NCBI GenBank assembly: GCA_020634755.1
Contig: JACKBC010000005.1
Span: forward strand, 1-64,000
Length of the DNA: 64,000 nt
Origin: Caldilineaceae bacterium
Lineage (GTDB): Bacteria > Chloroflexota > Anaerolineae > Caldilineales > Caldilineaceae
Reading direction: 5' to 3'
Made by a program: the position numbers and the translations under genes. Of the stretch, positions 16,480-25,022 are shown piece by piece; positions within the stretch are counted from its first letter, which is position 1, and every line of letters begins with the position of its first letter. The notes beneath the pieces are model-generated. The model searched no databases. It was not told where the DNA came from and saw only the letters and a program-made list of their open reading frames with translations.

Positions 16480-17952
16480 TTAAAAGCGGTTGCGCGTTGC
16501 AACGACCACGCCAATGGCCATTAGGCCCATGAGGGAAAGCGGCCAGGACCAAGGCGATTGGCGGTTGTTGGCTTTGAGGGCGTCGAGCTCGGCGCGCAGG
16601 GCGGCAACGGTGGCTTCCAGGTTGGCGTCAGCAGTTGCGGATGTGACGCTGGCTGAGCTGTGCGTGTCCAGCGTGCCACTATTTATGGCGGCCAACGTTT
16701 CGGCTGGAATATAGGTGCTCGCCTGAAGCCAGACCAGCAGCTTGCCGTCTTCAGCGGCGTCTGAACTTTGCATGGCGTAGCCGATAATGCGCCCGGCTTG
16801 GGTTGCCTTCATGGCGGCGCCCGGTGTGCTGGAACTGGTCAGCGGATCGCCCACGGCAATGGGGCCATTTTCTAGCGAAAATTTGGTGGGCACGCGGCCA
16901 ACCATGGCCACAACCGTTTTCTCATCGCTGATGAGATTGTCAGATTCTCCTGCCAGTATGGTTTCGCCCTGATCAAAGACCAGGCCCGGTTTGGTCGAGA
17001 CAACGCCCACAATGGTGGCTTCATACGGTTGCGTGGCGCGCTGAACGGCGGGGAACGTACGATCTTCGGGGATAAAGACGACCAGGTCACCCGCTTCCGT
17101 GCGCTGGTCTGTACCAAAGGTTTCGGCAATATCTTGGTCGCACGTTTGCTGCTGTCCCACAGAGTTGAGCGAATTAGCGCATTTGCCATTGAAGCCCAAG
17201 GCAGCCACGATTCTGGCGTCCGAATTGATTTCGCCGTTCACATTCACGGGACGGTCAATTTGGACAGAATTCCCGTTGCTCGTGATCTTTGCGCCATTAT
17301 CGAAGAAGACGCTGCGGGTATAGAAGTCACCGGGAACCTGCACATTGCCATTGGGGTTGATACCCAAACGGAGAAAGCCACTGTTGCGATAGACGAAGCG
17401 CAAAATGCCACTGGCGTCGGGTTGAATGTCCCAATATTTATCAGCCGTATTCAGCGTCCACTTGCCATTTTGGAGCGTTACCCCACCGCTGATGGTTGCA
17501 TTGGGATTTAGCGTTGTTGCCGCCGTGGCTTGATGGGCCCACGGCACCGGGTGCAGGCGCTGGCGTGGCGTCATTTCCGCATCTGTGCCCACGGCGACGC
17601 CTATATAGAGCGCGCCACCGGCAAAGATGGTGCTGTTCAAGGCGGCGCCATCGCCCAACACCACGTTAAAGAGACCGTCGCGCACGGTCACCTCTTTGAT
17701 CTCTTCCGTAAAGAGGGGGCTTCCACCACTGGCCGCTCCATAAATCTTGAACGTTATATCGCGCTTGCCGTTGATCAGGTTGCCCTGGGCATCGCGCAGC
17801 GTGCCTTGATAGTTGAGCGTGGGCGGAATTTGCGCTGGGGGCGCGGCATAAAGCGGCGCGGCGGGAGCAACCAGCGCCAGCAGCAACAGCAACAATGCTC
17901 CTTGCAGCAGCCGGCGTCCGACCGCCAAAGAAGAGAAGCGATTCATATTCAT
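16480..17952 (-). CDS. Exported fibre-like protein with C-terminal membrane anchor
   Basis: A 490-residue protein from the ATG at 17952, which has AGGAG about 6 nt upstream; a longer reading from 18039 lacks this. The signal peptide is LLQGALLLLLLALVAPAAPLYA. The next 130 residues (TLNYQGTLRDAQGN, ITFKIYG, LYIGVAVG, RQRLHPVPWAHQA) form a domain commonly found at the N-terminus of bacterial proteins that end in tail-fibre-like or intramolecular-chaperone domains. The second half (AGDLVVFIPED, VGVVSTKPG, VGDPLTSSSTPG, AGRIIGYAM) resembles their C-terminal beta region. It ends in a coiled coil, a single hydrophobic segment (SLMGLMAIGVVVAT) and RNRF. It is the first gene of a three-gene operon. 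Confidence 0.82.
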   Translation of the reverse strand: MNMNRFSSLAVGRRLLQGALLLLLLALVAPAAPLYAAPPAQIPPTLNYQGTLRDAQGNLINGKRDITFKIYGAASGGSPLFTEEIKEVTVRDGLFNVVLGDGAALNSTIFAGGALYIGVAVGTDAEMTPRQRLHPVPWAHQATAATTLNPNATISGGVTLQNGKWTLNTADKYWDIQPDASGILRFVYRNSGFLRLGINPNGNVQVPGDFYTRSVFFDNGAKITSNGNSVQIDRPVNVNGEINSDARIVAALGFNGKCANSLNSVGQQQTCDQDIAETFGTDQRTEAGDLVVFIPEDRTFPAVQRATQPYEATIVGVVSTKPGLVFDQGETILAGESDNLISDEKTVVAMVGRVPTKFSLENGPIAVGDPLTSSSTPGAAMKATQAGRIIGYAMQSSDAAEDGKLLVWLQASTYIPAETLAAINSGTLDTHSSASVTSATADANLEATVAALRAELDALKANNRQSPWSWPLSLMGLMAIGVVVATRNRF

Positions 17953-18413
17953 ATTTTTCTCCTGTATCCGTAGAGCGCAACGATTTGAAATAGGGACGAG
18001 TTCGCAAGGCCGTTCCAAGAAAATAAACTCTTGTGACACAACCTAAAAGCCGCTGTGGAAGCGCCTGCATTTAGAGAATCCATATGTTGCAGCGGCCCAA
18101 ATCGAGTTCAACGCCTATATTATCAGCACCGACGCGGTCTCCTGTGTGTGGGATTGATAACCAGCGTAGACACAATATCATGCGTTACTGCCCTCTGTCC
18201 TGGGGGCACGCCCCTATATCGGTCGGGAAATTTTCCTGGGTGGCATAGGAGCAAGCAGGGATGCTCGTGCATTGACGGCTGAACACCATCAACTGTTTGA
18301 AACATCCTGCCAACTGCACTGTGCATACCGGTATTGATCTGCCAGGGATTTGGGATCTGGTTGCCGCAGCTGTTGCACGCTATCGGTAACCGTAATAAAT
18401 CCATCCAAAAATA
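17953..18413. other. Spacer upstream of the surface operon and argG, no gene seen
   Basis: About 460 bp without a convincing ORF on either strand. A short GGGGGCACGCCCC palindrome is near 18200. No repeat A or B copy and no clear promoter for the minus-strand operon could be picked out. Confidence 0.4.
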
Positions 18414-18442
18414 TTGACTTCACGCCCATATTGCGTTATGCT
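18414..18442 (+). promoter_or_regulatory. Candidate sigma-70-type promoter of the argG leader
   Basis: TTGACT (18414-18419) and TATGCT (18437-18442) are separated by exactly 17 nt. Transcription would start near 18449, giving a leader of about 400 nt before argG. Confidence 0.5.
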
Positions 18443-18448
18443 GTTTCA

Positions 18449-18761
18449 CGTATTTTGAACCAAATTCGCCTATTAAAGTAAGCTCTGTTTGAAAACGGCA
18501 GTTTGGTTTCTCTGGAAAAGCAGTGAAAACTGCCGTTTTCCACGCAACTGCATTATAGAAATGGATAGCTAGCCAATTACCATGAATATTATGCGACTCA
18601 GGAGGAAGCCTGCGGAAGCAGGCCAAAGGGATATATAGCCCGGTCAGGTTTAGAATCGTTGCGCCCACAAACTTGGGGGCAGCGTGCAATCTATCCCATC
18701 ATAACCGCCTCTTCCGCATCCAAACGCCATGTTGATCAACCGTGATCGACTGGCGTTTTTT
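18449..18761 (+). ncRNA. Structured leader with terminator upstream of argG (candidate attenuator/riboswitch)
   Basis: Between the candidate promoter and argG are several strong stems. GAAAACGGCAGTTT (18491-18504) pairs with 18527-18540. GCCTGC-GGAA-GCAGGC (18608-18623) has a GNRA loop. GGGATA (18629-18634) can pair with TATCCC near 18693-18698. AACGCCA (18723-18729) pairs with TGGCGTT (18751-18757), followed by a T-run, an intrinsic terminator. GCGGAAG of the GNRA hairpin is also complementary to CTTCCGC at 18711-18717, which would allow alternative folds. No T-box, SAM, glycine, TPP or other known riboswitch consensus was recognised. It could also be a separate small RNA ending at the terminator. 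Confidence 0.4.
18723..18761 (+). terminator. Intrinsic terminator within the argG leader
   Basis: A 7-bp stem AACGCCA/TGGCGTT with nested GATC pairing is followed immediately by a run of T residues (gttttttgttt). It lies 92 nt before the argG start, so readthrough would be needed if transcription starts at 18449. Confidence 0.6.
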
Positions 18762-18782
18762 GTTTGGGGAAAGAGGAAAGTA

Positions 18783-18824
18783 GGGAATAGGGAGCGCGTC
18801 GCCGGACGCCTAATCTCTATTCCC
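18783..18824 (+). other. Hairpin directly before the argG ribosome site
   Basis: GGGAATAG (18783-18790) pairs with CTATTCCC (18817-18824), and GCGTC with GACGC inside it. The argG AAGGAG begins 17 nt later. It could affect initiation or RNA stability, and belongs to the inverted spacer arrays seen elsewhere in the window. Confidence 0.45.
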
Positions 18825-18852
18825 CCATAATCATCAACACAAGGAGCAGAAC

Positions 18853-20118
18853 GTGTCCGACAAACCAAAAGTAAACAAGTGTGTGCTTGCCTATTCGGGC
18901 GGGCTGGATACCAGTATTATTGTGCCGTGGCTCAAGAACAACTATGGCTGCGAGGTCATCTGTTTTTGCGCCAACCTGGGGCAGGAAGATGAGCTGACCG
19001 GTCTGGAGGAAAAAGCGGTGGCTTCTGGCGCCAGCAAATGTTATGTGGAAGATTTGCGCGCCCAATTTTTGACCGATTATGTCTTCCCCACCATGCAGGC
19101 CGGCGCCATCTATGAACGCGATTATCTGCTGGGCACCTCCTTTGCCCGGCCGCTGATTGCCAAGCGCATGGTCGAAATTGCCGAGTTGGAAGGGGCCGAT
19201 GCCGTGGCCCACGGCGCCACCGGCAAGGGCAATGATCAGGTGCGCTTTGAGCTGACTGTCATGGCGCTCAACCCCAAGCTGCGCATTATCGCGCCCTGGC
19301 GCGAGTGGACCATCCGCGGCCGTAGTGATGCCCTGGATTACGCCGCTGAGTACAACGTGCCGGTCAAGGCGACGGCCGAGCGCATCTACAGCCAAGATCG
19401 CAACTTGTGGCATTTGAGCAATGAAGGCGGGCCGCTGGAAAATCCGTGGAACGAACCGCCCAAGGATATGTTCGAATGGACCGTGGATCCACAGGACGCG
19501 CCCAATACGCCTGAATATGTGGAGATCTACTTCCGCAAAGGCATTCCCGAGCGCATCAATGGCAAAGTGCACGGCCCGGTGGAGCTCATGAAGTTCCTCA
19601 ACGAGCTGGGCGTCCAGCACGGCATTGGTCGCGTCGATATTGTGGAGAATCGGCTGGTGGGCATGAAGAGCCGCGGCGTCTACGAAACGCCCGGCGGCAC
19701 CATTCTATACAAGGCCCATGCCGCTCTGGAGCAGCTCTGTCTGGATTCGGAGACGCTGCACTATAAGCAGCAGGTGGGCTTGCGCTATGCCGAGCTGGTC
19801 TACAACGGTCGCTGGTACACGCCGTTGCGCCAGGCGCTGGACGCTTTTGTCCAATCCACCGAGCAGAACTTGACCGGCACGGTACGGCTCAAGCTCTACA
19901 AAGGCAACGTGATTCTGGCCGGTCGCAAGAGCCCCCACAGCCTGTATCGCGAAGATTATGTCACCTTTGACGAGGATGACGTCTACAATCAAGCCGACGC
20001 CGAAGGCTTTATCCGCCTCTACGGGCTGCCGCTCAAAGTGCAGGCCATGCTCAAGGTGGACGGCGTGGGCGTCAGTGATTACGACAGCCCCGATTTTTCG
20101 GAATTTAAGCGAGACTAA
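18853..20118 (+). CDS. argG: Argininosuccinate synthase
   Basis: A 421-residue cytosolic ligase joining citrulline and aspartate with ATP, the penultimate step of arginine synthesis. The PP-loop N-type motif is AYSGGLDTSIIVPWL (about 12-26). Further family blocks are YLLGTSFARPLIAKRMVEIA, AHGATGKGNDQVRFEL and SNEGGPLENPW. The length is normal. Translation starts at GTG 18853, with AAGGAG 7 nt upstream and no better ATG. It is followed after 93 bp by argJ, and preceded by a long structured leader with a terminator, which suggests regulation by attenuation. Confidence 0.97.
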   Translation: MSDKPKVNKCVLAYSGGLDTSIIVPWLKNNYGCEVICFCANLGQEDELTGLEEKAVASGASKCYVEDLRAQFLTDYVFPTMQAGAIYERDYLLGTSFARPLIAKRMVEIAELEGADAVAHGATGKGNDQVRFELTVMALNPKLRIIAPWREWTIRGRSDALDYAAEYNVPVKATAERIYSQDRNLWHLSNEGGPLENPWNEPPKDMFEWTVDPQDAPNTPEYVEIYFRKGIPERINGKVHGPVELMKFLNELGVQHGIGRVDIVENRLVGMKSRGVYETPGGTILYKAHAALEQLCLDSETLHYKQQVGLRYAELVYNGRWYTPLRQALDAFVQSTEQNLTGTVRLKLYKGNVILAGRKSPHSLYREDYVTFDEDDVYNQADAEGFIRLYGLPLKVQAMLKVDGVGVSDYDSPDFSEFKRD

Positions 20119-20125
20119 GAAAGCA

Positions 20126-20192
20126 AGGGGGTGGAGGAGGAGAGGAGCCGAGGGGATGCGAGATCCTCCACTCCTCTACCCCTCCACTTTCT
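20126..20192 (+). repeat. Inverted G/A-rich array between argG and argJ
   Basis: GGGGGTGGAGGAGGAGAGGAG-like sequence on the left is imperfectly complementary to CTCCACTCCTCTACCCCTCCAC on the right, about three in four positions. It could stabilise the argG message or attenuate readthrough into argJ. Confidence 0.45.
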
Positions 20193-20211
20193 TCCCAAAG
20201 GAGAAACCAAC

Positions 20212-21441
20212 ATGAGCAATGATTTCACAGTGGCGGGCTTCGACGCCGCTGGTGTGACCGCCGGCATTAAGAAAAATGGCAACCTGGATCTGGCCCTGAT
20301 TGCCAGCAGGACGCCCTGTCGGGCCGCCGGTGTCTTTACGCAGAATGCTTTTGCCGCCGCGCCCGTCTATTATGACAAGCGGTTAATTGAATTTAACCCG
20401 TCCGGTATCTACGGTGTCGTGGTCAATAGCGGCAACGCTAATGCTTGCACCAGCGTGGAGGGCGATGCCAATACCAAACGTACTGCCGAAGCGGTCGAGC
20501 AGCTGATTGGCGCCAGCGACAACTCGGTGCTCGTGATGAGCACCGGCGTCATCGGCGTCCAGCTCCCCATGGACAAGCTGCTGGGCGGTGTGCCCAAAGT
20601 GGTGGATGCGCTGCGCCCCGAAGGCTGGGAGGACGCGGCCAAGGCCATTATGACGACCGACACGGTCCACAAAGTGCGCACTCGTTCTGTCACAATTGGC
20701 GGCCAGACCGTGCGCATGACCGGCATTGTCAAGGGCGCCGGTATGATTCACCCCAATATGGCCACCATGCTTAGCGTTGTGGCGACGGATGCCCATATTG
20801 CCCAGCCGCTGCTGCAACAGGCGCTGAGCACGGCGGCAGACTTGAGCTACAACCGCATTAGCATTGATGGTGACACCAGCACCAACGACACCGTGTTGCT
20901 GTTGGCCAACGGCATGGCCGGCCACGCCGAAATTGTAGATGCGGGCAGCGCCGAGTTTGGCGCATTCCAGGCCGCGCTCAACGACCTCTGCACCGAGCTG
21001 GCGCAGGCGCTGGTGCGCGATGGTGAAGGCGCAACCAAGTTTATTCAGATTCAGGTCAATGGGGGGGTGAGCAAGGCCGATGCCCATTTGGCCGCCAATA
21101 CGCTGGCCATTAGCCCGCTCTGCAAAACCGCTTTTTATGGCAGCGATGCCAACTGGGGCCGCTTTGTGATGGCGCTGGGACGTTCGGGCGCCAACGTCAA
21201 GCCGGACCAGTGCAGCATCTACATTACGGGCGGAATCGACAACAGCCAACGCTTACCCGAACTGCAACTTCTCGCCGGCGGCATGCCAACCGGTTACGCC
21301 GAGGCGGACGCGGCCGAACGGTTTGCCCAAAAAGAGATTGATGTGCGCATTGAACTGGGCCTGGGGGATGGCTCCGCCACCGTCTGGACCAGCGACTTGA
21401 GCCACGAGTATGTAAGTATCAACGCCGATTATCGAACGTAG
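20212..21441 (+). CDS. argJ: Bifunctional glutamate N-acetyltransferase / amino-acid N-acetyltransferase
   Basis: A 409-residue ArgJ from the ATG at 20212, which has AAAGGAG about 8 nt upstream; the in-frame ATG at 20131 lies in the repeat-like spacer. The autocleavage motif KGAGMIHPNMATML is intact, with Thr as the N-terminal nucleophile of the beta chain. Other family blocks are NSGNANACTS, MSTGVIGVQLPMDK, IDGDTSTNDT and GSDANWGRFVMALGRSG. ArgJ recycles the acetyl group from N-acetylornithine to glutamate; whether it also uses acetyl-CoA cannot be read from sequence alone. The ArgJ precursor ends in HEYVSINADYRT, as usual. Confidence 0.97.
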   Translation: MSNDFTVAGFDAAGVTAGIKKNGNLDLALIASRTPCRAAGVFTQNAFAAAPVYYDKRLIEFNPSGIYGVVVNSGNANACTSVEGDANTKRTAEAVEQLIGASDNSVLVMSTGVIGVQLPMDKLLGGVPKVVDALRPEGWEDAAKAIMTTDTVHKVRTRSVTIGGQTVRMTGIVKGAGMIHPNMATMLSVVATDAHIAQPLLQQALSTAADLSYNRISIDGDTSTNDTVLLLANGMAGHAEIVDAGSAEFGAFQAALNDLCTELAQALVRDGEGATKFIQIQVNGGVSKADAHLAANTLAISPLCKTAFYGSDANWGRFVMALGRSGANVKPDQCSIYITGGIDNSQRLPELQLLAGGMPTGYAEADAAERFAQKEIDVRIELGLGDGSATVWTSDLSHEYVSINADYRT

Positions 21442-21449
21442 GTACAACT

Positions 21450-21560
21450 GAAAGGGTGACAGTGTGAAAGGGTGAAGAGGCGGAGGGTGACAGAGTGACT
21501 GAGCCTGCCGAAGTCACCCCGTCACATTTTCACCCCCACACATTTTCACCCTTTCACGTA
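21450..21560. terminator. Convergent terminator region with heptamer-like inverted arrays
   Basis: On the left are imperfect repeats of AAGGGTGA/CAGTGTGA. On the right are GTCACATTTTCACCC-type complements, with ACTGAGCCTGCCGAAGT as the loop. It lies between convergent argJ and the secreted esterase. The loop sequence is shared with 4752-4770. Confidence 0.5.
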
Positions 21561-21583
21561 TCAAATGCTCGAAACCATCATCT

Positions 21584-24500
21584 CTACTTCCCAATCACCG
21601 GCAAAAAGAACTGCTCTTTTACCTCCATCATCTCGCCGGGCAAACAAGTCTGATCAACGCGGCAATCAGGCAGGGTATCGTCAAAGGCCTGGGCCGCGGC
21701 CGCAGAGACAACCTGATAGCCAAAATCCACATCCAGCCAGCTTTCACCGGGCAGAACACGCACCGGCGTTTTGTGGTTGAGGATACCGTCGCGCTCGAAG
21801 GTCACAATCACGTTGGCGGGCAGCGAAGCCTTATCAATGCGCACGACGTGGTCGCCCGCAGGCAAATCGTTGAACAGATAGGCGCCACTGCTGTCGCTGG
21901 TTGCTGTGCCCAACACGCTGCCGCTGCTCGCATAAAGGCGGACCACCACATTGGCCAGCCCGGGCTCATTGGCGTCCTGCACGCCATCACCATTTTCATC
22001 CAGCCAGATGCGATCGCCAATCGACTGCGCACCGGCCGTGGATGTAGCCGTGGGAACCGGCGTGTCGGCTGGCACGGGCGTATAGGTGGGCGTGCTGGTC
22101 GGCGTGGCCGTGGGACCAACAGTGGGTGTGTTGGTGGGTGCTGGCGTGCTGGTGGCCGTACTGGTTGGCCCCAACGTGGGCATTGCGGTCGCCGTCGGCG
22201 TGGGTGCGCTCAGCGAACGATAGCCAAAATCGGCATCCAGCACAATGTCCCCCGTGCCCATGTTGATGGGGGTTTTGTTGTTCAAGATGCCATCGCGATC
22301 AAAAGTGGCCACTAGGTCGCCCGGCAGCGTACCGGTATCCACGCGCAGGACGTGACTGCCCTCGGGTACGCCGGTAAAGAGAAAGCTGCCGCTGCCATCG
22401 GTAACTGCATGCCCCAGCAGCGCACCATTTGATGCATAGAGCCACAACCCAATGCCGCTGATGCCCGGCTCGCTGGCATCCTGCAGGCCATTGCTATTGG
22501 CATCCATCCAGACGCGGTCGCCCAGAGAGCCAGGGGCGACGGCAGGCGTGTTGCTGGGCAGGGGTGTGTGCGTGGGCAGCGGCGTATTGAGCGACGCAGC
22601 TGTGTACGTGGCCGTCGGCACAATAATCGGTGACGTGCTGGTTGCCGTGGCTGTATCTAACGGCGCAACAGTGGCCGTGGAAGTAGCCGTGTGCGGCGGC
22701 GTTGGCGTATTGGTGCTGGTTACAATGACGGGGGATGTTGGCGTGTTGGTGGGCGTCCATGTGGCGGCGCTGGTCGAGCGATAGCCAAAGTCCACATTGA
22801 GCAATATTTCATCCACACCCAGATTGATGGGCGTTTTGTGATTCAAAATGCCGTCTGGGTCATAGGTTGGCGCCAGATCGGACGATAATGTTCCCGTATT
22901 GATGCGCACAACGTGACTGCCCGCGGGCACGCCCAAGAAGAGGTAATGACCCGCCCCATCGGTGACTTCACTGTCCAGCAGGGAGCCGCTGCTGCTGTAC
23001 AACAGCACGTTGACCCCAGCAATGCCCGGCTCGTTGGCCTCCTGCACGCCGTTGCCATTTTGGTCCAGCCAGACGCGATCGCCTACCGATCCCGGCGCAC
23101 TAGCGGCAGATGTAGGCGTTGGCGTGACGGTGGGAAAGGGCGTGCTGGTGGGGGTTGCCTCCTGATTGGGCGTGGCCGTGACCACCGGTGTGGGTGTGGC
23201 CGGCACAATCAGAATTGGAATATTGTAAAAATCGAGCATGCCCACCCCATTTTGGTTGAGCACCCACGGCGCGGCGCCGGCGGGGCTATCGTATGTGATA
23301 CCGGTGGCGGCAGAGCCATCGCCGGAAAGTGTGAAGATGAGCTTGTTGCCATTGACTGTTCCCGTCGTCACCGTGGCCGGCGAACCCTCTAAGCGCAGAT
23401 AGCTTTCCACGCCAGGCTGCCAGGTAATTGCATCATCGGCGTCCCGCAGCACCAGCGTGATTTCGCTGTGGTTGGCATTGCTAAAATAGGCGTAGCTCAC
23501 GTTGGGCGCATCTACATTTTGCGCGGCGGTCAACCCATATAAATCGCGCGCCAGCAGGTTGGCCATATGGTTGCCAATGGTCTCATAGCCTTCCAGATAA
23601 GGATAGTGGCAGCCATCATGCGTGTTGATGCCGGTGGTGGACATAACGGCCACGTTGGTAAATTGGTCGGCAAAGCGGCGCTGGCTGTCGCGCAGCGTCA
23701 CATCGGGCAGACCACAGCCGGCGCGCACTTGATGCACATAAATTTTTTCCAGTCCGCCATAATCCTCCATCCAATCGGCATAGAGCGTTTGAAAACCGCT
23801 AACGTGCAGGGCGGGCTCTTTGCCATCGGCCTCACCCTGATACCAGAGCATGGCGCGGGCCGCATTGCGCACGCCGCTGGCTTGGGCTCGAAAATAGAGC
23901 CGCCCATAGTTGGTCTGCATGTCGCCTGGGTTGGCGTCATTGCGCTGAAAATGGCCGATTTTTTGGCCGCCCTCGGCGCCGTTGATCAAGCCAATGGGAA
24001 TGCCATAAAGGTCCAGCAGCTTGCGCGCCATGCGCAGCTCCCACTGCCCCACTTGGCCCGGCCCCTCAGAAAGATCCCCGCCCGCCGCGTGCCATGCAAC
24101 GTCGGCGGCCACCAACGCACCATCATCATCGTGGCGGCCAAAGGAACGAATAAAGGGGCTTTCATTGACCACCGACGGTGTTGAGCCGTCTATGCTGCCC
24201 GCCACCGCGTTGGATTGACCGTTGATCAGGTAAATATCGCCCACCACCACATCGGCCACCGTGGCCGCCACTACTTCTGTGGAACCGGCGCGTACGCTCA
24301 CCTCAAAGCGGTAATTTTGCCGCTCCGCCGGAATCTCCGGTGCAAAGCTAAAGGGCGCGCTGCCGCTGCTATAGACCAGCGCCTGCGTCAATGTGACCCA
24401 CAGCGCGTCGGCGCGATAGACGCGCAGCAGCACTTCACCCTGGCCCGGCGTCATCACCTGGCCGGCAATCGGGACGACAGCCGAATTGGTCGTTAGGGTG

Positions 24501-24655
24501 CGCGGCGCAACCTGCATGGGTTGTGGCAACGCGCTGAAAGTCACGTCCACCGTTTGTTGGGGCAAACCGGCGGCTTGGGCCAAGTCGTTGGGGCCAAGCC
24601 AGTAAAATGCGAGAAAACAGAGGAGGCAAGAAGTGGGCAGGAAATGCTTAACCAT
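21584..24655 (-). CDS. Secreted SGNH-type carbohydrate esterase with three SdrD B repeats
   Basis: A 1023-residue protein from the ATG at 24655; a start at 24667 is possible. After the signal peptide (SCLLCFLAFYWLG) comes a sialate O-acetylesterase-like domain: GDIYLINGQSNA holds the nucleophile Ser, GAEGGQKIGHF and LWYQGEADG are blocks II/III, and HDGCHYPYLEGYETIG offers the Asp/His pair. It would deacetylate sugars outside the cell. Three SdrD-type domains (each GSxGDRVWxDxNxNGxQ-like) follow, separated by Pro/Thr-rich linkers near 515-535, 655-720 and 840-890. The extreme C-terminus FFLPVIGK carries the shared Pro motif. The repeats probably act as stalk or anchor modules. Confidence 0.88.
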   Translation of the reverse strand: MVKHFLPTSCLLCFLAFYWLGPNDLAQAAGLPQQTVDVTFSALPQPMQVAPRTLTTNSAVVPIAGQVMTPGQGEVLLRVYRADALWVTLTQALVYSSGSAPFSFAPEIPAERQNYRFEVSVRAGSTEVVAATVADVVVGDIYLINGQSNAVAGSIDGSTPSVVNESPFIRSFGRHDDDGALVAADVAWHAAGGDLSEGPGQVGQWELRMARKLLDLYGIPIGLINGAEGGQKIGHFQRNDANPGDMQTNYGRLYFRAQASGVRNAARAMLWYQGEADGKEPALHVSGFQTLYADWMEDYGGLEKIYVHQVRAGCGLPDVTLRDSQRRFADQFTNVAVMSTTGINTHDGCHYPYLEGYETIGNHMANLLARDLYGLTAAQNVDAPNVSYAYFSNANHSEITLVLRDADDAITWQPGVESYLRLEGSPATVTTGTVNGNKLIFTLSGDGSAATGITYDSPAGAAPWVLNQNGVGMLDFYNIPILIVPATPTPVVTATPNQEATPTSTPFPTVTPTPTSAASAPGSVGDRVWLDQNGNGVQEANEPGIAGVNVLLYSSSGSLLDSEVTDGAGHYLFLGVPAGSHVVRINTGTLSSDLAPTYDPDGILNHKTPINLGVDEILLNVDFGYRSTSAATWTPTNTPTSPVIVTSTNTPTPPHTATSTATVAPLDTATATSTSPIIVPTATYTAASLNTPLPTHTPLPSNTPAVAPGSLGDRVWMDANSNGLQDASEPGISGIGLWLYASNGALLGHAVTDGSGSFLFTGVPEGSHVLRVDTGTLPGDLVATFDRDGILNNKTPINMGTGDIVLDADFGYRSLSAPTPTATAMPTLGPTSTATSTPAPTNTPTVGPTATPTSTPTYTPVPADTPVPTATSTAGAQSIGDRIWLDENGDGVQDANEPGLANVVVRLYASSGSVLGTATSDSSGAYLFNDLPAGDHVVRIDKASLPANVIVTFERDGILNHKTPVRVLPGESWLDVDFGYQVVSAAAAQAFDDTLPDCRVDQTCLPGEMMEVKEQFFLPVIGK

Positions 24656-24798
24656 CGGGTACAACATCCTTCAAAGTGGATACAGATTTGGGAATCAACA
24701 GGCTAACCACAGCCAAAGGATGATGCAACGTGGAGGGAGCGGTGCAGGTCATGGGTACTATGGCTAGACTATCATTGTAGAGGGGGTTTCAGATAAAT

Positions 24799-24824
24799 AT
24801 TATAACAAATTTCTTACAATTTGT
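24799..24824 (-). promoter_or_regulatory. Extended -10 promoter and palindrome upstream of the esterase
   Basis: On the minus strand TG-T-TATAAT gives an extended -10 (TATAAT at 24804-24799). It is overlapped by ACAAATT-n6-AATTTGT (24805-24824), a 7-bp dyad that might be an operator. The rest of the 367-bp spacer 24656-25022 shows nothing further. Confidence 0.45.
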
Positions 24825-25022
24825 GGTCCATCTTCATACTATTGGCGGCTGATCGTTGGTACAGGCAGAGACCTGGCCCAATTTCCACGCCATTGCCGGT
24901 CTAACGAACGGTTTTCCTGGGCGGTATTTTTGATAAGCTGTATGCACAGTACGCACTTTCGTGAAGCGTACATCTTTCCCTAACGTGATTTGGCACTATC
25001 CATTTCTCATAGGAGATTTACC

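Noticed and set aside
18592..18650. Resemblance of GGAAGCAGGCC and GGTCAGG to SRP RNA domain IV
   Set aside because: The two motifs are in the wrong order and do not form the required internal loop.
18629..18701. A tRNA-like stretch with GGGATA and TATCCC ends about 70 nt apart
   Set aside because: No proper T-loop (TTCRANY), the anticodon-like loop has six bases and no CCA follows. It is treated as part of the argG leader.
20383..21249. Minus-strand ORF of 288 codons antisense to argJ
   Set aside because: It is a His/Gly/Ala-rich shadow frame of argJ without domains.
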